DNA of 17,431 nt from Gemmataceae bacterium (GCA_020847555.1 JADLBT010000204.1:1-17431); one strand, 5' to 3'. Shown: positions 5,693 through 14,216, numbered from the stretch's first letter. Program-made: numbers and translations. Notes: generated from the sequence alone by a model not told the origin.

Positions 5693-7798
5693 ATGCCAGA
5701 CACCCTGGACGCTGACCACCTGACCCCTGAGCAGTGGGAGCAGCTGGTCGCCCTTCCCGACCGCGTCGAGAGCGCCTGGGCCGGCGGCGGGCCGGTGAAC
5801 CTGGTAGATCTCCTCCCTTCCCCCGAGGACGGCCTGCGCCGCCGCGCCCTGCAGGAGGCAGTTCGGACCGACCTGGCGATCCGCTACCGCCGCGGGGAGC
5901 CGATCCGCCTGGAAGCCTACCGGGAGCTGTTCCCCGAGTTGGGCGAGCCCGGGACGATGTCGGCTCAGATGGTGCTGGAGGAGTACCGCGCCCGCCGGCG
6001 GGCCGGCGAGACGCCGTCCCTGGAAGAATACCGCAGCCGCTTCCCCGAGCAGTTCCCGGAGGTGCAGCGACTCATCGAGGAGGAGGAGAAGTCGTTCGCC
6101 ACCATGCAGCTCGTGGCCCAGGCGAGTTCGTCGAACCCGCTGGCCCTGGGCAGCGACCTGACCGGGGCGCCGACGCGCGAGCCGGACCGAGCGAAGCGCG
6201 CCGGGCCGGCTCGCCCGTCGCTGCCGGACCTCCTCCGCGACACGATCGGATACGAGCTGATCGAGGAAATCGGTCGCGGCAGCTTCGCCGAGGTGTGGCG
6301 GGCCCGGGCTCCCGGTCAGGTCGAGGTCGCCGTCAAGGTCATCCTCCGCCCGGTGAGCGACAAGGAGGCTCAGCGCGAGCTGCACTCGCTGGAGCGCACC
6401 AAGGATCTGCGCCACCCGTACCTGCTGCGCACCCACGCCTACTGGCTGATCGAGGGGCGGCTGGTGATCGCGATGGAGCTGGCCGACAACAGCCTCAAGG
6501 CGCGTCAGCAGGAGTGCCAGCGGCAGGGGCTGGCGGGGGTGCCGCTCGATGAGCTGCTCCTGTACGCGCGCGAGACGGCCGAGGCGATCGACTTCCTGCA
6601 CCACAATCTGGTTCACCACGGCGACATCAAGCCGGCGAACATCCTGCTGACCGGCGGCCACGTCCAGCTGGCCGACTTCGGACTGGCCCGCGTCCTGGCC
6701 GGCGAGCACTCGATCACCGCGACCGGGTCCGGAACGCCGGTGTACATGGCCCCGGAGGTGTGGCGCGGGCGCTTCAGCCCCAACAGCGATCAGTACAGTC
6801 TGGCCGCTACCTACGTCGAGCTGCGCCTCGGGCGACGCATGTTCGAGGCGCAAACGTCCGCCGAGATCCTCCTCGCCCACCTGTCGCTGGCGCCGGACCT
6901 GCGCGGGCTGCCGGCGCCCGAGCAGCAGATCCTGCTGCGAGCGCTATCGAAGGAGGCCACGGCGCGCTACAGCAACTGCCTCGCCTTCGCCAATGCGCTG
7001 TACCGGGCGGCCGGGCGCGAGCCCGGCGGGTTCATGCCGCGGCAGCAAGCACCCGGCCCACATCCGGCCCCCGCGCCACCCCAGGCGGCCGGCGCGGCGA
7101 CCGAGATGCTGACCGATGCGTCGCGGGCTCCGGCGGCGGCGACGGTGATCAGCTGCCGACCCCGGCCGCGGTCCCGGTTGTGGCGCCCGCTCGCCCAGAT
7201 CCTGCTGCTGCTGACGCTGGGGTTCGCCGGGTACGTGGTGTGGTTCGTCTTCCTCCAGGGCCGGGCCGTTCTCGTGCCCCTCGGATGGGAGCGGACGCCG
7301 GACGCCGCGCTGGTGACCCTGCGCCAGGGCAACTGGCGCCAGCGGCTGATCGGGGCAGATTTCCCGGCGCAGATCGCGCGCACGACTCCGGCGGGCCGGC
7401 TGGAGCTGAGCCTGGTGACGCCGGAAGGCGCCCCGCCGTTCCACGTCCTGCCGCGGCGCGTGACGAACGCCCAGTTCCTGAGCTTCGCGCGGGCGAAGCC
7501 GGAGGCGGTGCGGCCGGTTTGGCACCCCGACGGCGAGCTGGCCGAAAAGGCTGCCCTGGCGCCCGCTGCCCCGGTCATGGGGATCGCGTGGCGTGAGGCG
7601 CGGGCCTGCGCGGCGTGGCTGGGCGGCGAGCTGCCGACCTCGAAACAACTGGGCGCCGCCTACACCAGCGGCGTGTGCCTCGACACGCGCCTGCCGGACG
7701 CCGATGAGTGGTTCCAGCCGAACCCCCGGCCGGACCTGCGCGACGGCCTGCCGACCGCCACCTTCCGTATCGTCGCATTTCCGCCGCCCGCCTCCTGA
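5693..7798 (+). CDS. Membrane-anchored Ser/Thr protein kinase with C-terminal SUMF1/FGE-like domain
   Basis: 701 aa; AAGGA lies 7 bases before the ATG. Residues 60-135 are a helical region with repeated Glu-Tyr-Arg/Phe-Pro segments typical of planctomycete kinases. The Hanks kinase domain spans about 186-440: glycine loop GRGSFAEV (194-201), Lys215, catalytic loop HHGDIKPAN with Asp311, Lys313 and Asn316, Asp-Phe-Gly at 328-330, Ala-Pro-Glu at 353-355. All catalytic residues are present, but the usual His-Arg-Asp is His-Gly-Asp, making it a non-RD kinase. A Pro/Ala linker precedes one membrane helix (about 500-520), so the C-terminus (about 580-695) is probably outside the membrane; it resembles a shortened formylglycine-generating-enzyme fold (RRVTNAQFLSFA, WLGGELPTSKQLGAA, FRIV). 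It may be a T6SS PpkA-like sensor kinase, judged from the neighbours only. Confidence 0.9.
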   Translation: MPDTLDADHLTPEQWEQLVALPDRVESAWAGGGPVNLVDLLPSPEDGLRRRALQEAVRTDLAIRYRRGEPIRLEAYRELFPELGEPGTMSAQMVLEEYRARRRAGETPSLEEYRSRFPEQFPEVQRLIEEEEKSFATMQLVAQASSSNPLALGSDLTGAPTREPDRAKRAGPARPSLPDLLRDTIGYELIEEIGRGSFAEVWRARAPGQVEVAVKVILRPVSDKEAQRELHSLERTKDLRHPYLLRTHAYWLIEGRLVIAMELADNSLKARQQECQRQGLAGVPLDELLLYARETAEAIDFLHHNLVHHGDIKPANILLTGGHVQLADFGLARVLAGEHSITATGSGTPVYMAPEVWRGRFSPNSDQYSLAATYVELRLGRRMFEAQTSAEILLAHLSLAPDLRGLPAPEQQILLRALSKEATARYSNCLAFANALYRAAGREPGGFMPRQQAPGPHPAPAPPQAAGAATEMLTDASRAPAAATVISCRPRPRSRLWRPLAQILLLLTLGFAGYVVWFVFLQGRAVLVPLGWERTPDAALVTLRQGNWRQRLIGADFPAQIARTTPAGRLELSLVTPEGAPPFHVLPRRVTNAQFLSFARAKPEAVRPVWHPDGELAEKAALAPAAPVMGIAWREARACAAWLGGELPTSKQLGAAYTSGVCLDTRLPDADEWFQPNPRPDLRDGLPTATFRIVAFPPPAS

Positions 7799-8041
7799 GC
7801 GCCCCGTCTCCGCTGCTGCTGCACTGGGCCGCCTGGCTCGCCTGTCTGTTCCGGGCGGCGCTGCTGGCGTGCGCCGGCCCGCACCTGCCGGCGCGGCCGA
7901 CCCGGGCGACGGCGTGGCCGCGGCGGCCGGGGCCGATCTGATTTGCGTTCCCTGTTGCGACCGGCGGCGTGTATGATAGCGCTCGGACGCACCCCGCTGG
8001 CGACGATCCGGCCCAGGGCACGTCAGGCAGGAGGATCCCGC
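7799..8041 (+). other. Kinase-phosphatase spacer with a codon-like stretch (7799-7941)
   Basis: Immediately after the kinase stop, the +1-shifted frame to the TGA at 7939-7941 has G or C at nearly every third position (about 47 of 49 codons), clearly more than at positions one and two. It would encode a hydrophobic peptide (LLLHWAAWLACLFRAALLAC). The only in-frame standard start is a GTG at 7708 inside the kinase gene, without a ribosome site, so I do not call a gene. The rest holds the leader of the next gene, with a TATGAT box at 7972-7977 lacking a well-spaced -35. Confidence 0.35.
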
Positions 8042-9613
8042 ATGGAATACCTCGAAGTGGTGGACGGGCAGGGGCGGCGCCGCCGCGTCTTCCTCGATCG
8101 GCCGCGCCTGCTGATCGGCCGCGAGCCGACGTGCGACGTCCATCTACCCCACCCCGGCGTGTCCCGCCGCCACGCCCAGCTGCAGCGCACCGACCAGGGC
8201 CGCTGGCTCCTGCAGGATCTGCGCAGCCGCAACCACATCTTCGTGGACAACAGGCCGGTGCAGCAGCTCGTCCTGGAGGCGCGGCAGCCGTTCCGCATCG
8301 CCGAATACTGGCTGATGCTCCACGAAACACCGCTCTCCGAACCGGAGGCGATCACCCCCCTTACGGACGACACGACGGACGCCGCTTCCGATGTCGGCGA
8401 GCCCGGGTGGCTGGAGCAACTGCAGGTGTTCCAGCGCGCGCTGTTCCGCCAGGAGGAGCCGCGGGCCGTCCTCGACCGGCTGGCCCGCGAGGTCCGCCGC
8501 ATCGTCGAGCCACAGCTTATCGCCATCGGCCTGGTCAAGCCGGAAGGGTACGACTGGGAGCTGATCGTCCCGGCCGACAGCGCCGCCGGGGCGGCGCTCG
8601 ATCTGAACGGGGTGGACCAGCGCGTGATCGACCAGGATCTCAGCTCGGTCCAGACCTGGACCGAGGACGCGACCGGGGAGGACACGCCATCGCTGTCGGC
8701 CCCGCTGTGCCTGCTGTTCCCAATGAAGGGTCGGTCGGGCGTGATCGGCCACGTCTACCTGAAGCAGCCGGCCGTCAACCCGCTCCCCAGGCCGATGCTG
8801 CGCTACCTCAGCCTGCTGGCGGCGATGGCCGGGCTGGCGTGGGACAACCAGCAACTCGGGGCGCTGCGGCTGGCGCAGAAGGAGATCGAGAAGGAGCTGA
8901 ACCAGGCCCGGCAGATCCAGATCGAGCTGTTCCCGCCGACGTTCGACGTCGATCCGCGGCTCGACGCCTTCGCGGTCAACCTGCCCAGCGCTCACGTCTC
9001 GGGCGACTACTACGACCTGATCCGGACCGGCCCGCACACGGTCGCGTTCGTGATCGCCGACGCGATGGGCCACGGTATGCCGGCCGCCCTGCTCATGGCG
9101 GCGGTGCGCTCGGCGCTGCGCATGGGGCTATCCCTCGGGCTGCCGTGGGGGCAGGTGTTCAAGGGGCTGGACGAGGTGATCGGCCAGGCGCGCGGCGACA
9201 TGTTCGTCACCGGCGTCGTGGGCCACCTCGACCTGCGCGATCGGTGGCTCGACCTGGTGTCGGCCGGGCATCCGCTGCCGTCGATCCTGGTGGACGGCAA
9301 GCCGGTGGTCATCCCCGACCACTGTCAGACCCGGCCGTGGGGGCTCGAGGCAGTCGAGACGAGCTGGGAGGTTGGGCGGCTGTCGCTGCAGGGGGACGGC
9401 TTCTCGATCCTGACGTACACGGACGGCATCACCGACGCGGCGGTGCGTGTGCAGCGCGTCTTCGGGGCGCGGCGCATCACCGCATACCATCTGGAGCACT
9501 ACCACCGCAGCGCCGAGGATCTGTGCCAGGGGTTGCTGAGCGAGGTAGCGATGAACCCCGGCGCGAGTTCGCTCGGCGACGATCAGACGGTACTGGTGCT
9601 GCACTCGGTGTAG
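8042..9613 (+). CDS. FHA - GAF-like - SpoIIE/PP2C phosphatase
   Basis: 523 aa from the ATG at 8042, with AGGAGG 7 bases upstream; the longer frame has no support. Residues 1-95 are an FHA domain (phosphothreonine reader) with Gly26-Arg27-Glu28, SRRH at 41-44 and a following Asn in RSRNHIFVDN. Residues about 125-270 look like a degenerate GAF domain, then a coiled-coil linker (about 275-295). The C-terminal SpoIIE-type PP2C domain (about 300-523) keeps its metal-binding acids: GDYYD at 321-325, DAMGHGMPAAL at 340-350, TDGITDA at 460-466 and GDDQT at 512-516. It should remove phosphate from Ser/Thr proteins in the cytoplasm. Following the kinase in the same direction, it may bind the kinase's phosphothreonines and reset its targets, joining in one chain the reader and phosphatase roles that are separate proteins (Fha1, PppA) in the Pseudomonas T6SS pathway. 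Confidence 0.9.
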   Translation: MEYLEVVDGQGRRRRVFLDRPRLLIGREPTCDVHLPHPGVSRRHAQLQRTDQGRWLLQDLRSRNHIFVDNRPVQQLVLEARQPFRIAEYWLMLHETPLSEPEAITPLTDDTTDAASDVGEPGWLEQLQVFQRALFRQEEPRAVLDRLAREVRRIVEPQLIAIGLVKPEGYDWELIVPADSAAGAALDLNGVDQRVIDQDLSSVQTWTEDATGEDTPSLSAPLCLLFPMKGRSGVIGHVYLKQPAVNPLPRPMLRYLSLLAAMAGLAWDNQQLGALRLAQKEIEKELNQARQIQIELFPPTFDVDPRLDAFAVNLPSAHVSGDYYDLIRTGPHTVAFVIADAMGHGMPAALLMAAVRSALRMGLSLGLPWGQVFKGLDEVIGQARGDMFVTGVVGHLDLRDRWLDLVSAGHPLPSILVDGKPVVIPDHCQTRPWGLEAVETSWEVGRLSLQGDGFSILTYTDGITDAAVRVQRVFGARRITAYHLEHYHRSAEDLCQGLLSEVAMNPGASSLGDDQTVLVLHSV

Positions 9614-9620
9614 GAAGCGG

Positions 9621-10844
9621 TCACGAGCCCACCCCGGGAACGGCAGGCTGCGGAAATACTTCCAGTTCGGCGAGTCGGCCCTGCCACCGGCCGATGAAAC
9701 GGGCGCGCAGGCACTCCTCGTACAATGATTCACGGTCAAGCACGCGCAGCACTTCCGGGCCGGCGCCGCGGCTCAGGTCAGCCCCGCGACTCCAGCGTGT
9801 CCCCTGGGCGAACCGCCCGCACACCGCGTCCCAGTGAGCGCGGGCGCGGTCCGCGCTGGGCAACACAACCTCCTCGACGTCTTCCCCGTCCTCGGTCGGG
9901 AGTTCGACCCGCTCGGACGAGCCGACGTCGTGGCCGGTGATGCGTGCGAACGCCTTGCCGGCCTCGACCGCGGCCCGCACGTCCTTGCCGGCCATCGCCG
10001 CCAGCAGATCCTCCACGCCCCCCGGGTGGCCGAAGGTGCCCAGCAGCGCGAACCGGCGCGGCCCCAGTTCGGGGGTCGCGGCGAGAGCCCGGAGCGGTTC
10101 GAGATCTCCGTGCGACCCGAGGATGGCGAGCAGGCGGGCGATTTCCCAGCGATCTGGTCCGGGCGCCCCGCGCAGGCTGCGGCAGTAGATGAGCAATTCG
10201 CGGCATCCGGTCCAGGCGGCCGCCCACAGGGCTTCCCTCCGGAGGGCGGCGTCGGGGTCGCGCCAGGCCGCCAGGCACAGGTTCGTCGGCAGCGGTTGAC
10301 CGCTCAGGGCGACAGTGCGCCAGGCGGCCACGCGCGTCTCGAGTTCCGCGGCCCGGACCAGGGAAGCCAGCTGCTGCGCCGTCAGGTCGGCGGGCGAACG
10401 AAACGCGAGCACGCGCGCAGCCGCGGAGGCGAGCGGACCCGGGATGGCCAGCGCCAGGGCGAGACGCGAAGCGGCCGCAGCCGGGGCAGCGTGGCAGAGC
10501 GCCTCGACCAGTCCCTCCCGCTGGGGGTTCTCGGCCAGCGCGAACGTCTGGAAGACGCGCTCGGTCGTGTCGGCCCGGCCCAGGCGGAGCAGTGGGTACG
10601 CGGCCAGGAAGACGGCCCCCGGCTCCTCCTCGCCCAGGCCAGCCGCCAGCAGGTCCGGCGTCCGCTCCCCGGCGACCACCAGGGCATCGACGTGACCCTC
10701 GATGCGCGTCTCCAGGTCGGTGAGTTCGCGCGCCGTGTACAGCGGGGAGTGCAGGGCGGTGCGGCGCTGGCCCCAGAGGAACGCGAATTCCTCGAAGTGC
10801 TCCGCGAGCAGATCGGCGAGGAACAGGGCTGGCTGGTTGGCCAT
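9621..10844 (-). CDS. TIGR02270 family protein (second copy, end of the operon)
   Basis: 407 aa, starting MANQPALFLADLLAEHFEEFAF. The TIGR02270 hallmarks are present: an N-terminal EEFAFLWGQRR segment, then LEGHVDALVVAGE-like text around residue 55, followed by Ala/Leu-rich helical repeats of HEAT type through the middle (WRDPDAALRREALWAAAW and similar). The family occurs in T6SS effector islands of Proteobacteria, myxobacteria and planctomycetes and has no established function. No clear ribosome site precedes the ATG; it lies 73 bases after the other copy and may be translated from the same mRNA by read-through or weak initiation. It converges with the phosphatase gene, with only 7 bases between the two stop codons. 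Confidence 0.8.
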   Translation of the reverse strand: MANQPALFLADLLAEHFEEFAFLWGQRRTALHSPLYTARELTDLETRIEGHVDALVVAGERTPDLLAAGLGEEEPGAVFLAAYPLLRLGRADTTERVFQTFALAENPQREGLVEALCHAAPAAAASRLALALAIPGPLASAAARVLAFRSPADLTAQQLASLVRAAELETRVAAWRTVALSGQPLPTNLCLAAWRDPDAALRREALWAAAWTGCRELLIYCRSLRGAPGPDRWEIARLLAILGSHGDLEPLRALAATPELGPRRFALLGTFGHPGGVEDLLAAMAGKDVRAAVEAGKAFARITGHDVGSSERVELPTEDGEDVEEVVLPSADRARAHWDAVCGRFAQGTRWSRGADLSRGAGPEVLRVLDRESLYEECLRARFIGRWQGRLAELEVFPQPAVPGVGS

Positions 10845-10907
10845 CGGAGAAAGTATCAGTGGCTCGGGAGCGTATCGCCGCAGGTCTGGTTCCGGCGCCT
10901 ACCTGGC

Positions 10908-10930
10908 CGCCCGGGGTTTAGCGCCGGGCG
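10908..10930 (-). terminator. Hairpin over the stop codon of the larger TIGR02270 gene
   Basis: CGCCCGG and CCGGGCG arms enclose a 9-base loop containing the TAA stop (10918-10920). It lies between the two TIGR02270 genes and has no T-run. It may slow decay or reduce read-through into the last gene; weak evidence. Confidence 0.25.
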
Positions 10931-12297
10931 ACCTTCGGGGCAGTGAGTTCGCTGCGGAGTGAGCAGGGCCGGCCGGCGTAATACCAGACCCCCTCCTGAA
11001 ACCGGCCGCCGTTGACCTTGACCCACTCCCGCAGGCTCGCCAGCGCCTGCCGCTGCGCCGTCACGGGCAGGTCGGCCTCAAAGGTGAAGTCAGCCCCGTA
11101 ACGGACCACCAGCTCTTCATACACGAGTTGCCGGACCTTGTGAGGGCTCTGCTCGGCCAGCAGGGTGTCCAGCAGGACGGCCGGGGAGTACGGTCTGCCG
11201 AGGCGATACCGGGTGGCCGAGTGAAAGCGCCGCTGGTTGGCGGACCACCACGCCCACCAAACCTCGGCACTCTGCGACAGGCGGGTGACCCTGGTTCCCG
11301 TGGACGGCGGAGCTTCCCCCTGCTTCAGCCGGATCCGCTCGTCATCGAACAGTTCGTCCTCGTCGAGCGGTTCCGGGATAACCGCCTCCTCCCACAGCTG
11401 GGCGCCGGTGATGAGGTGAAGCGCCAGGGCGACGGCCTCCGCGTCGGCGGAGTTCGTGAGGCGGTCCACCCGCGAGGCGACGGCCGTGACGCCGCCGAGC
11501 AACCCAAGGGCGAGGTAGCCGTCGGCGGTCGCTTTCGCCGACCCGGCCACGTCTAGCAGGATCTGCACGGCCAGCCGACCGCCACCCAGGCCCAGAGCCA
11601 GCGCGGGCCAGCCCTCGTCGCAGACGGTCCTCATGCAGGCGGTCAGGATGTGCGGGTCGTGCTGCCGCAGCAGGGCCAGGGCGGCGGCCCACCGGGCGGA
11701 TGCCGTTTCCTGCTTCGCCCACTGCTGGGAGAGGACAGAGCACGCCGCCGGATCGCCGAGACGCCCGAGCGCCCAGAGGACGGGGGCGGCCGCGCCGGCA
11801 GGCGCCTTCGGCACCAGCGCCGCGAGGTCTGTCCGCCCCTTCACCCGCCGGTAGCCGAGGACGCGCGCGACGTGGGGAATGAGTCGCGGGTCGCCGCCGA
11901 AGAGCAGCCCCGCCAGGTCGTCCTCCCAGTCGCCAGGCAACTCGTGGCAGAGGGCGTCCGCGACGGCACGGCATTTGTCCGGATCGTCGAGAGCCAGTTC
12001 TTCGAGGGTGCCGAGAAACAGATCCTTGCGGTTCTGCCGACAGAAGACACGCACGGCCGCGTGCAGTTCGCCCGCGTCGCCCTCGGCCGTCTGCTTCTTG
12101 CAGACCTCCAGCGCCAGGTCCGCGCCGATCACCAGCGCGTCGAGGTGGGCCTCGAACCGATCCTCGAACTCCCCGATGCGCGTCCAGGCGATCTCGGGAT
12201 TGGCGAACAGGGCGCGGCGCTGGTCGTAGAGAAACGAGGCCTCTTCGAGGTGTTCCAGGTAGAGCCCGAGGTAGAATTGTCGTGGCGATAAGCTCAT
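10918..12297 (-). CDS. TIGR02270 family protein (first copy)
   Basis: 459 aa from the ATG at 12297 (MSLSPRQFYLGLYLEHLEEA). The open frame extends to 12990 but overlaps the DUF2169 gene in another frame, and the ATGA overlap with the DUF2169 stop fixes the start. N-terminal signature EEASFLYDQRR and FEAHLDALVIGAD match the family and the downstream copy; HEAT-like helical repeats follow (WALGRLGDPAACSVL, ALLRQHDPHIL). It is about 50 aa longer than the second copy, with a Trp-rich C-terminal part (WWAWWSANQRRF). The coupling to DUF2169 suggests the two proteins are made together and may act on the same effector or spike complex; function unknown. Confidence 0.8.
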   Translation of the reverse strand: MSLSPRQFYLGLYLEHLEEASFLYDQRRALFANPEIAWTRIGEFEDRFEAHLDALVIGADLALEVCKKQTAEGDAGELHAAVRVFCRQNRKDLFLGTLEELALDDPDKCRAVADALCHELPGDWEDDLAGLLFGGDPRLIPHVARVLGYRRVKGRTDLAALVPKAPAGAAAPVLWALGRLGDPAACSVLSQQWAKQETASARWAAALALLRQHDPHILTACMRTVCDEGWPALALGLGGGRLAVQILLDVAGSAKATADGYLALGLLGGVTAVASRVDRLTNSADAEAVALALHLITGAQLWEEAVIPEPLDEDELFDDERIRLKQGEAPPSTGTRVTRLSQSAEVWWAWWSANQRRFHSATRYRLGRPYSPAVLLDTLLAEQSPHKVRQLVYEELVVRYGADFTFEADLPVTAQRQALASLREWVKVNGGRFQEGVWYYAGRPCSLRSELTAPKVARR

Positions 12298-13346
12298 GGC
12301 TGCACACTCCGATCCGGGGCCGACAAGCCTTCGACCCAGACCTTGATGGACCGCACGTCGTGGGGACCGTTGCGGACGACGAGGTGGGTCCGCCAGATCA
12401 AGAATAGCAATTTCTCGTCGGTGTTGACGATCACTGTGTCCAGCTGGGTGTGGAGATGCTCGTCGGGGCGTCCCGCCAGGGTGACGAGGCACTGCGGGGC
12501 AGGCACGCCCGGCAGCTGGAAGTACAACCGGCCGCCGGGCGAGGCGTTCTCGACCGCCACCGCCTCGTCCCCCTTGAGGTGGCCGGGAGCGATCAGGCCC
12601 GGCGCGGCCGCGTTGAAAAAGCGGCGGTCGAAGTCCCTGGGGAGGAGCGGCATCCGGTCCTTCATCCAGGCCTCGTCGTAGGTTCCGGCGAAGGCGGCAC
12701 GCGGCTGCCAGGACGGCCCGGTGAAGCCGAACCCGGCCGGCGGTGGGGTGTCGCCGTAGGCGCGGAGCGGGTGGCGGGGATCCTCCAGGTTGGGCAGCGG
12801 GATGCCGTGTTCGAGGTTGCCGTGTTTCTGGCGGAGGCCGGTGCCAACGGGATTGCGCGGCTCGAACGTGTGCTTCGCCGGATCCGGGTGGCTGCGGTCC
12901 CACCCGCCGAACGCCCGCTCCCAGGTGAGGGGGACGCGCTCGAACGCCTGCGGGTCCGTCGGGGCGGCCCCGAGAAAGGCTTTCGTCCACAGGCGGTCGC
13001 CGACGACGCGGACGGCTTTCTCCAGCGGGCCGACGCGCAGGGTGACGTTGACCTCGGTGGTGCCCTTTTTCGGGGCGTGGGCGTGGCCGATGAGGACGAC
13101 GTCGGTGGCCGGTTTGATGAAGGCGACCTCGGGCTCGTACTTGTAGCTGGACGTGTCGGGGTCGCCCCAGAACTGGCCCGCGGCGTTGACCGGAACGGGC
13201 TTCTCGGCCAGCGCGAGCCCCTCGCGCGGGTGGATCACGTAGGTGGCCTTCACGACCGGGACGAGGAGCGGCCGGCCCTCCTCATCCGCAACGAACAGGG
13301 ACTCGAGGGCGAACGGCGTTGCGTTGTTTACCGCAGGGTGCCCCAT
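12294..13346 (-). CDS. DUF2169 protein (T6SS effector adaptor/chaperone)
   Basis: 350 aa starting MGHPAVNNATPFALESLFVA. The start at 13346 aligns with family N-termini; the ribosome site is poor (GGAGG about 18 bases away), so coupling to the upstream gene is likely. Family motifs in order: VPVVKATYVI, the TDVVLIGHAHAP segment, VPLTWERAFGG, RNPVGTG, PLPNLEDP, FDRRFFNAA and a C-terminal beta-rich part. DUF2169 proteins are encoded next to T6SS effectors and PAAR proteins; in Agrobacterium one of them stabilises the Tde2 nuclease effector and is needed for its delivery. By that precedent this one may load the AHH nuclease of this operon onto the DUF4150 tip. The stop overlaps the next start (ATGA). 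Confidence 0.88.
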   Translation of the reverse strand: MGHPAVNNATPFALESLFVADEEGRPLLVPVVKATYVIHPREGLALAEKPVPVNAAGQFWGDPDTSSYKYEPEVAFIKPATDVVLIGHAHAPKKGTTEVNVTLRVGPLEKAVRVVGDRLWTKAFLGAAPTDPQAFERVPLTWERAFGGWDRSHPDPAKHTFEPRNPVGTGLRQKHGNLEHGIPLPNLEDPRHPLRAYGDTPPPAGFGFTGPSWQPRAAFAGTYDEAWMKDRMPLLPRDFDRRFFNAAAPGLIAPGHLKGDEAVAVENASPGGRLYFQLPGVPAPQCLVTLAGRPDEHLHTQLDTVIVNTDEKLLFLIWRTHLVVRNGPHDVRSIKVWVEGLSAPDRSVQP

Positions 13347-13395
13347 GATGTCGGCGCGACGCCGCCTCCGAGGGATCTCCGGGGATCGACGACCT

Positions 13396-14214
13396 TCACG
13401 GCCCACCGCGCCCCAACTCCCTGTCAATCTCCTGGAAAAGGTCGAGGTAAACCTTGTCCGTGGGGGGAAGCCTAGCCGCTTCCGGACACAAGGGAAACTC
13501 TTCCTCGACCCGCAGGCCGGCCAGTTCCGCAACCCGCAGCAGCGCCAACCCCTCGGCGGAACCAAAGCTGGCCGGCCAGAAAAGGAAAGCCCCCGACTCC
13601 GTTATCAAGGGCCGCTTCCTGTCCAGCGCTGCTTGCTTTTCTTCAAGAAGCTCTGTCAGGGCCGAGCGAAAGTCGTCGGCGCCGCGAGACCGCACGGCCT
13701 TGCACACTGCCAACCGAGCGGAGTCCGCGCCTTCGAGGGATTGTTCGAACCGGCCAAGGATCTCGTCGAGGGCTTTTTCAGGCCACGGTTGCGGGGCCGG
13801 GACAAGCAGGTGGAGGAACCGGAAGTAGCAGAAATCGTCTTCGTACTCCGCGGTAGGATCCCAGGCGTCCTGGGAAAGCTGAACGATCTCCCTGGCCAGC
13901 GGCAGGTGCCCCGCCGCCAGCACGTCCAGGATCGCCTCGGTACGGCTGATCGCCAGGTGCCGGTCGCGACGGTTGCCTTCCCGCCGCGACCGGCTCAGGA
14001 AAGACTTTCGGGCATGGCCGCTGCGCACCAGGTTCTCGCGGAACTGCTCCGTGTCGCCGGTTTCGAGGAGGTGGCAGATGGCCAGGGCCTGGAAACACTC
14101 GGACAGTTTCTCGAAGCTCTCCCCAAGCTCCGCCGCCTGGTAAGTCGCGGTCATGTACGCGAGGTTCTCCCGGGCCTCCGTGACCAGGGCCGCGTGGACG
14201 TCCTGGAGGTCCAT
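13396..14214 (-). CDS. Imm49-like immunity protein
   Basis: 272 aa, starting MDLQDVHAALVTEARENLAY at 14214, two bases after the stop of the Imm11-family gene; longer in-frame starts overlap that gene. The protein is all-helical in appearance, with HLAISRTEAILDVLAAGHLPLA in the middle followed by an acidic-aromatic patch (EYEDDFCYFRFLHLLV), then FEQSLEGADSARLAVCKAV and a C-terminal SAEGLALLRVAELAG and FPLCPEAARLP. These match my recollection of proteins annotated as Imm49 family, found beside T6SS and polymorphic toxins. Immunity proteins bind and block a cognate toxin in the cytoplasm. The cognate here may be the nuclease at 14847-15488, but Imm11 sits between them. If not Imm49, it is an unassigned helical protein of the same operon. 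Confidence 0.55.
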   Translation of the reverse strand: MDLQDVHAALVTEARENLAYMTATYQAAELGESFEKLSECFQALAICHLLETGDTEQFRENLVRSGHARKSFLSRSRREGNRRDRHLAISRTEAILDVLAAGHLPLAREIVQLSQDAWDPTAEYEDDFCYFRFLHLLVPAPQPWPEKALDEILGRFEQSLEGADSARLAVCKAVRSRGADDFRSALTELLEEKQAALDRKRPLITESGAFLFWPASFGSAEGLALLRVAELAGLRVEEEFPLCPEAARLPPTDKVYLDLFQEIDRELGRGGP

Positions 14215-14216
14215 GA

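Noticed and set aside
7955..7977. Promoter TTGCGA/TATGAT before the phosphatase gene
   Set aside because: The spacer is only 11 bases (or 23 with the next candidate -35), outside the useful range.
7943..8041. Longer N-terminus of the FHA-phosphatase
   Set aside because: The FHA domain begins at the ATG at 8042, which has AGGAGG 7 bases upstream.
12298..12990. N-terminal extension of the larger TIGR02270 protein
   Set aside because: The extension is a Pro/Arg-rich shadow of DUF2169; the ATG at 12297 gives the family N-terminus and overlaps the DUF2169 stop.
13347..13565. N-terminal extension of DUF2169
   Set aside because: It overlaps the end of the Imm49-like gene and lacks family similarity; MGHPAVNN aligns with usual DUF2169 starts.
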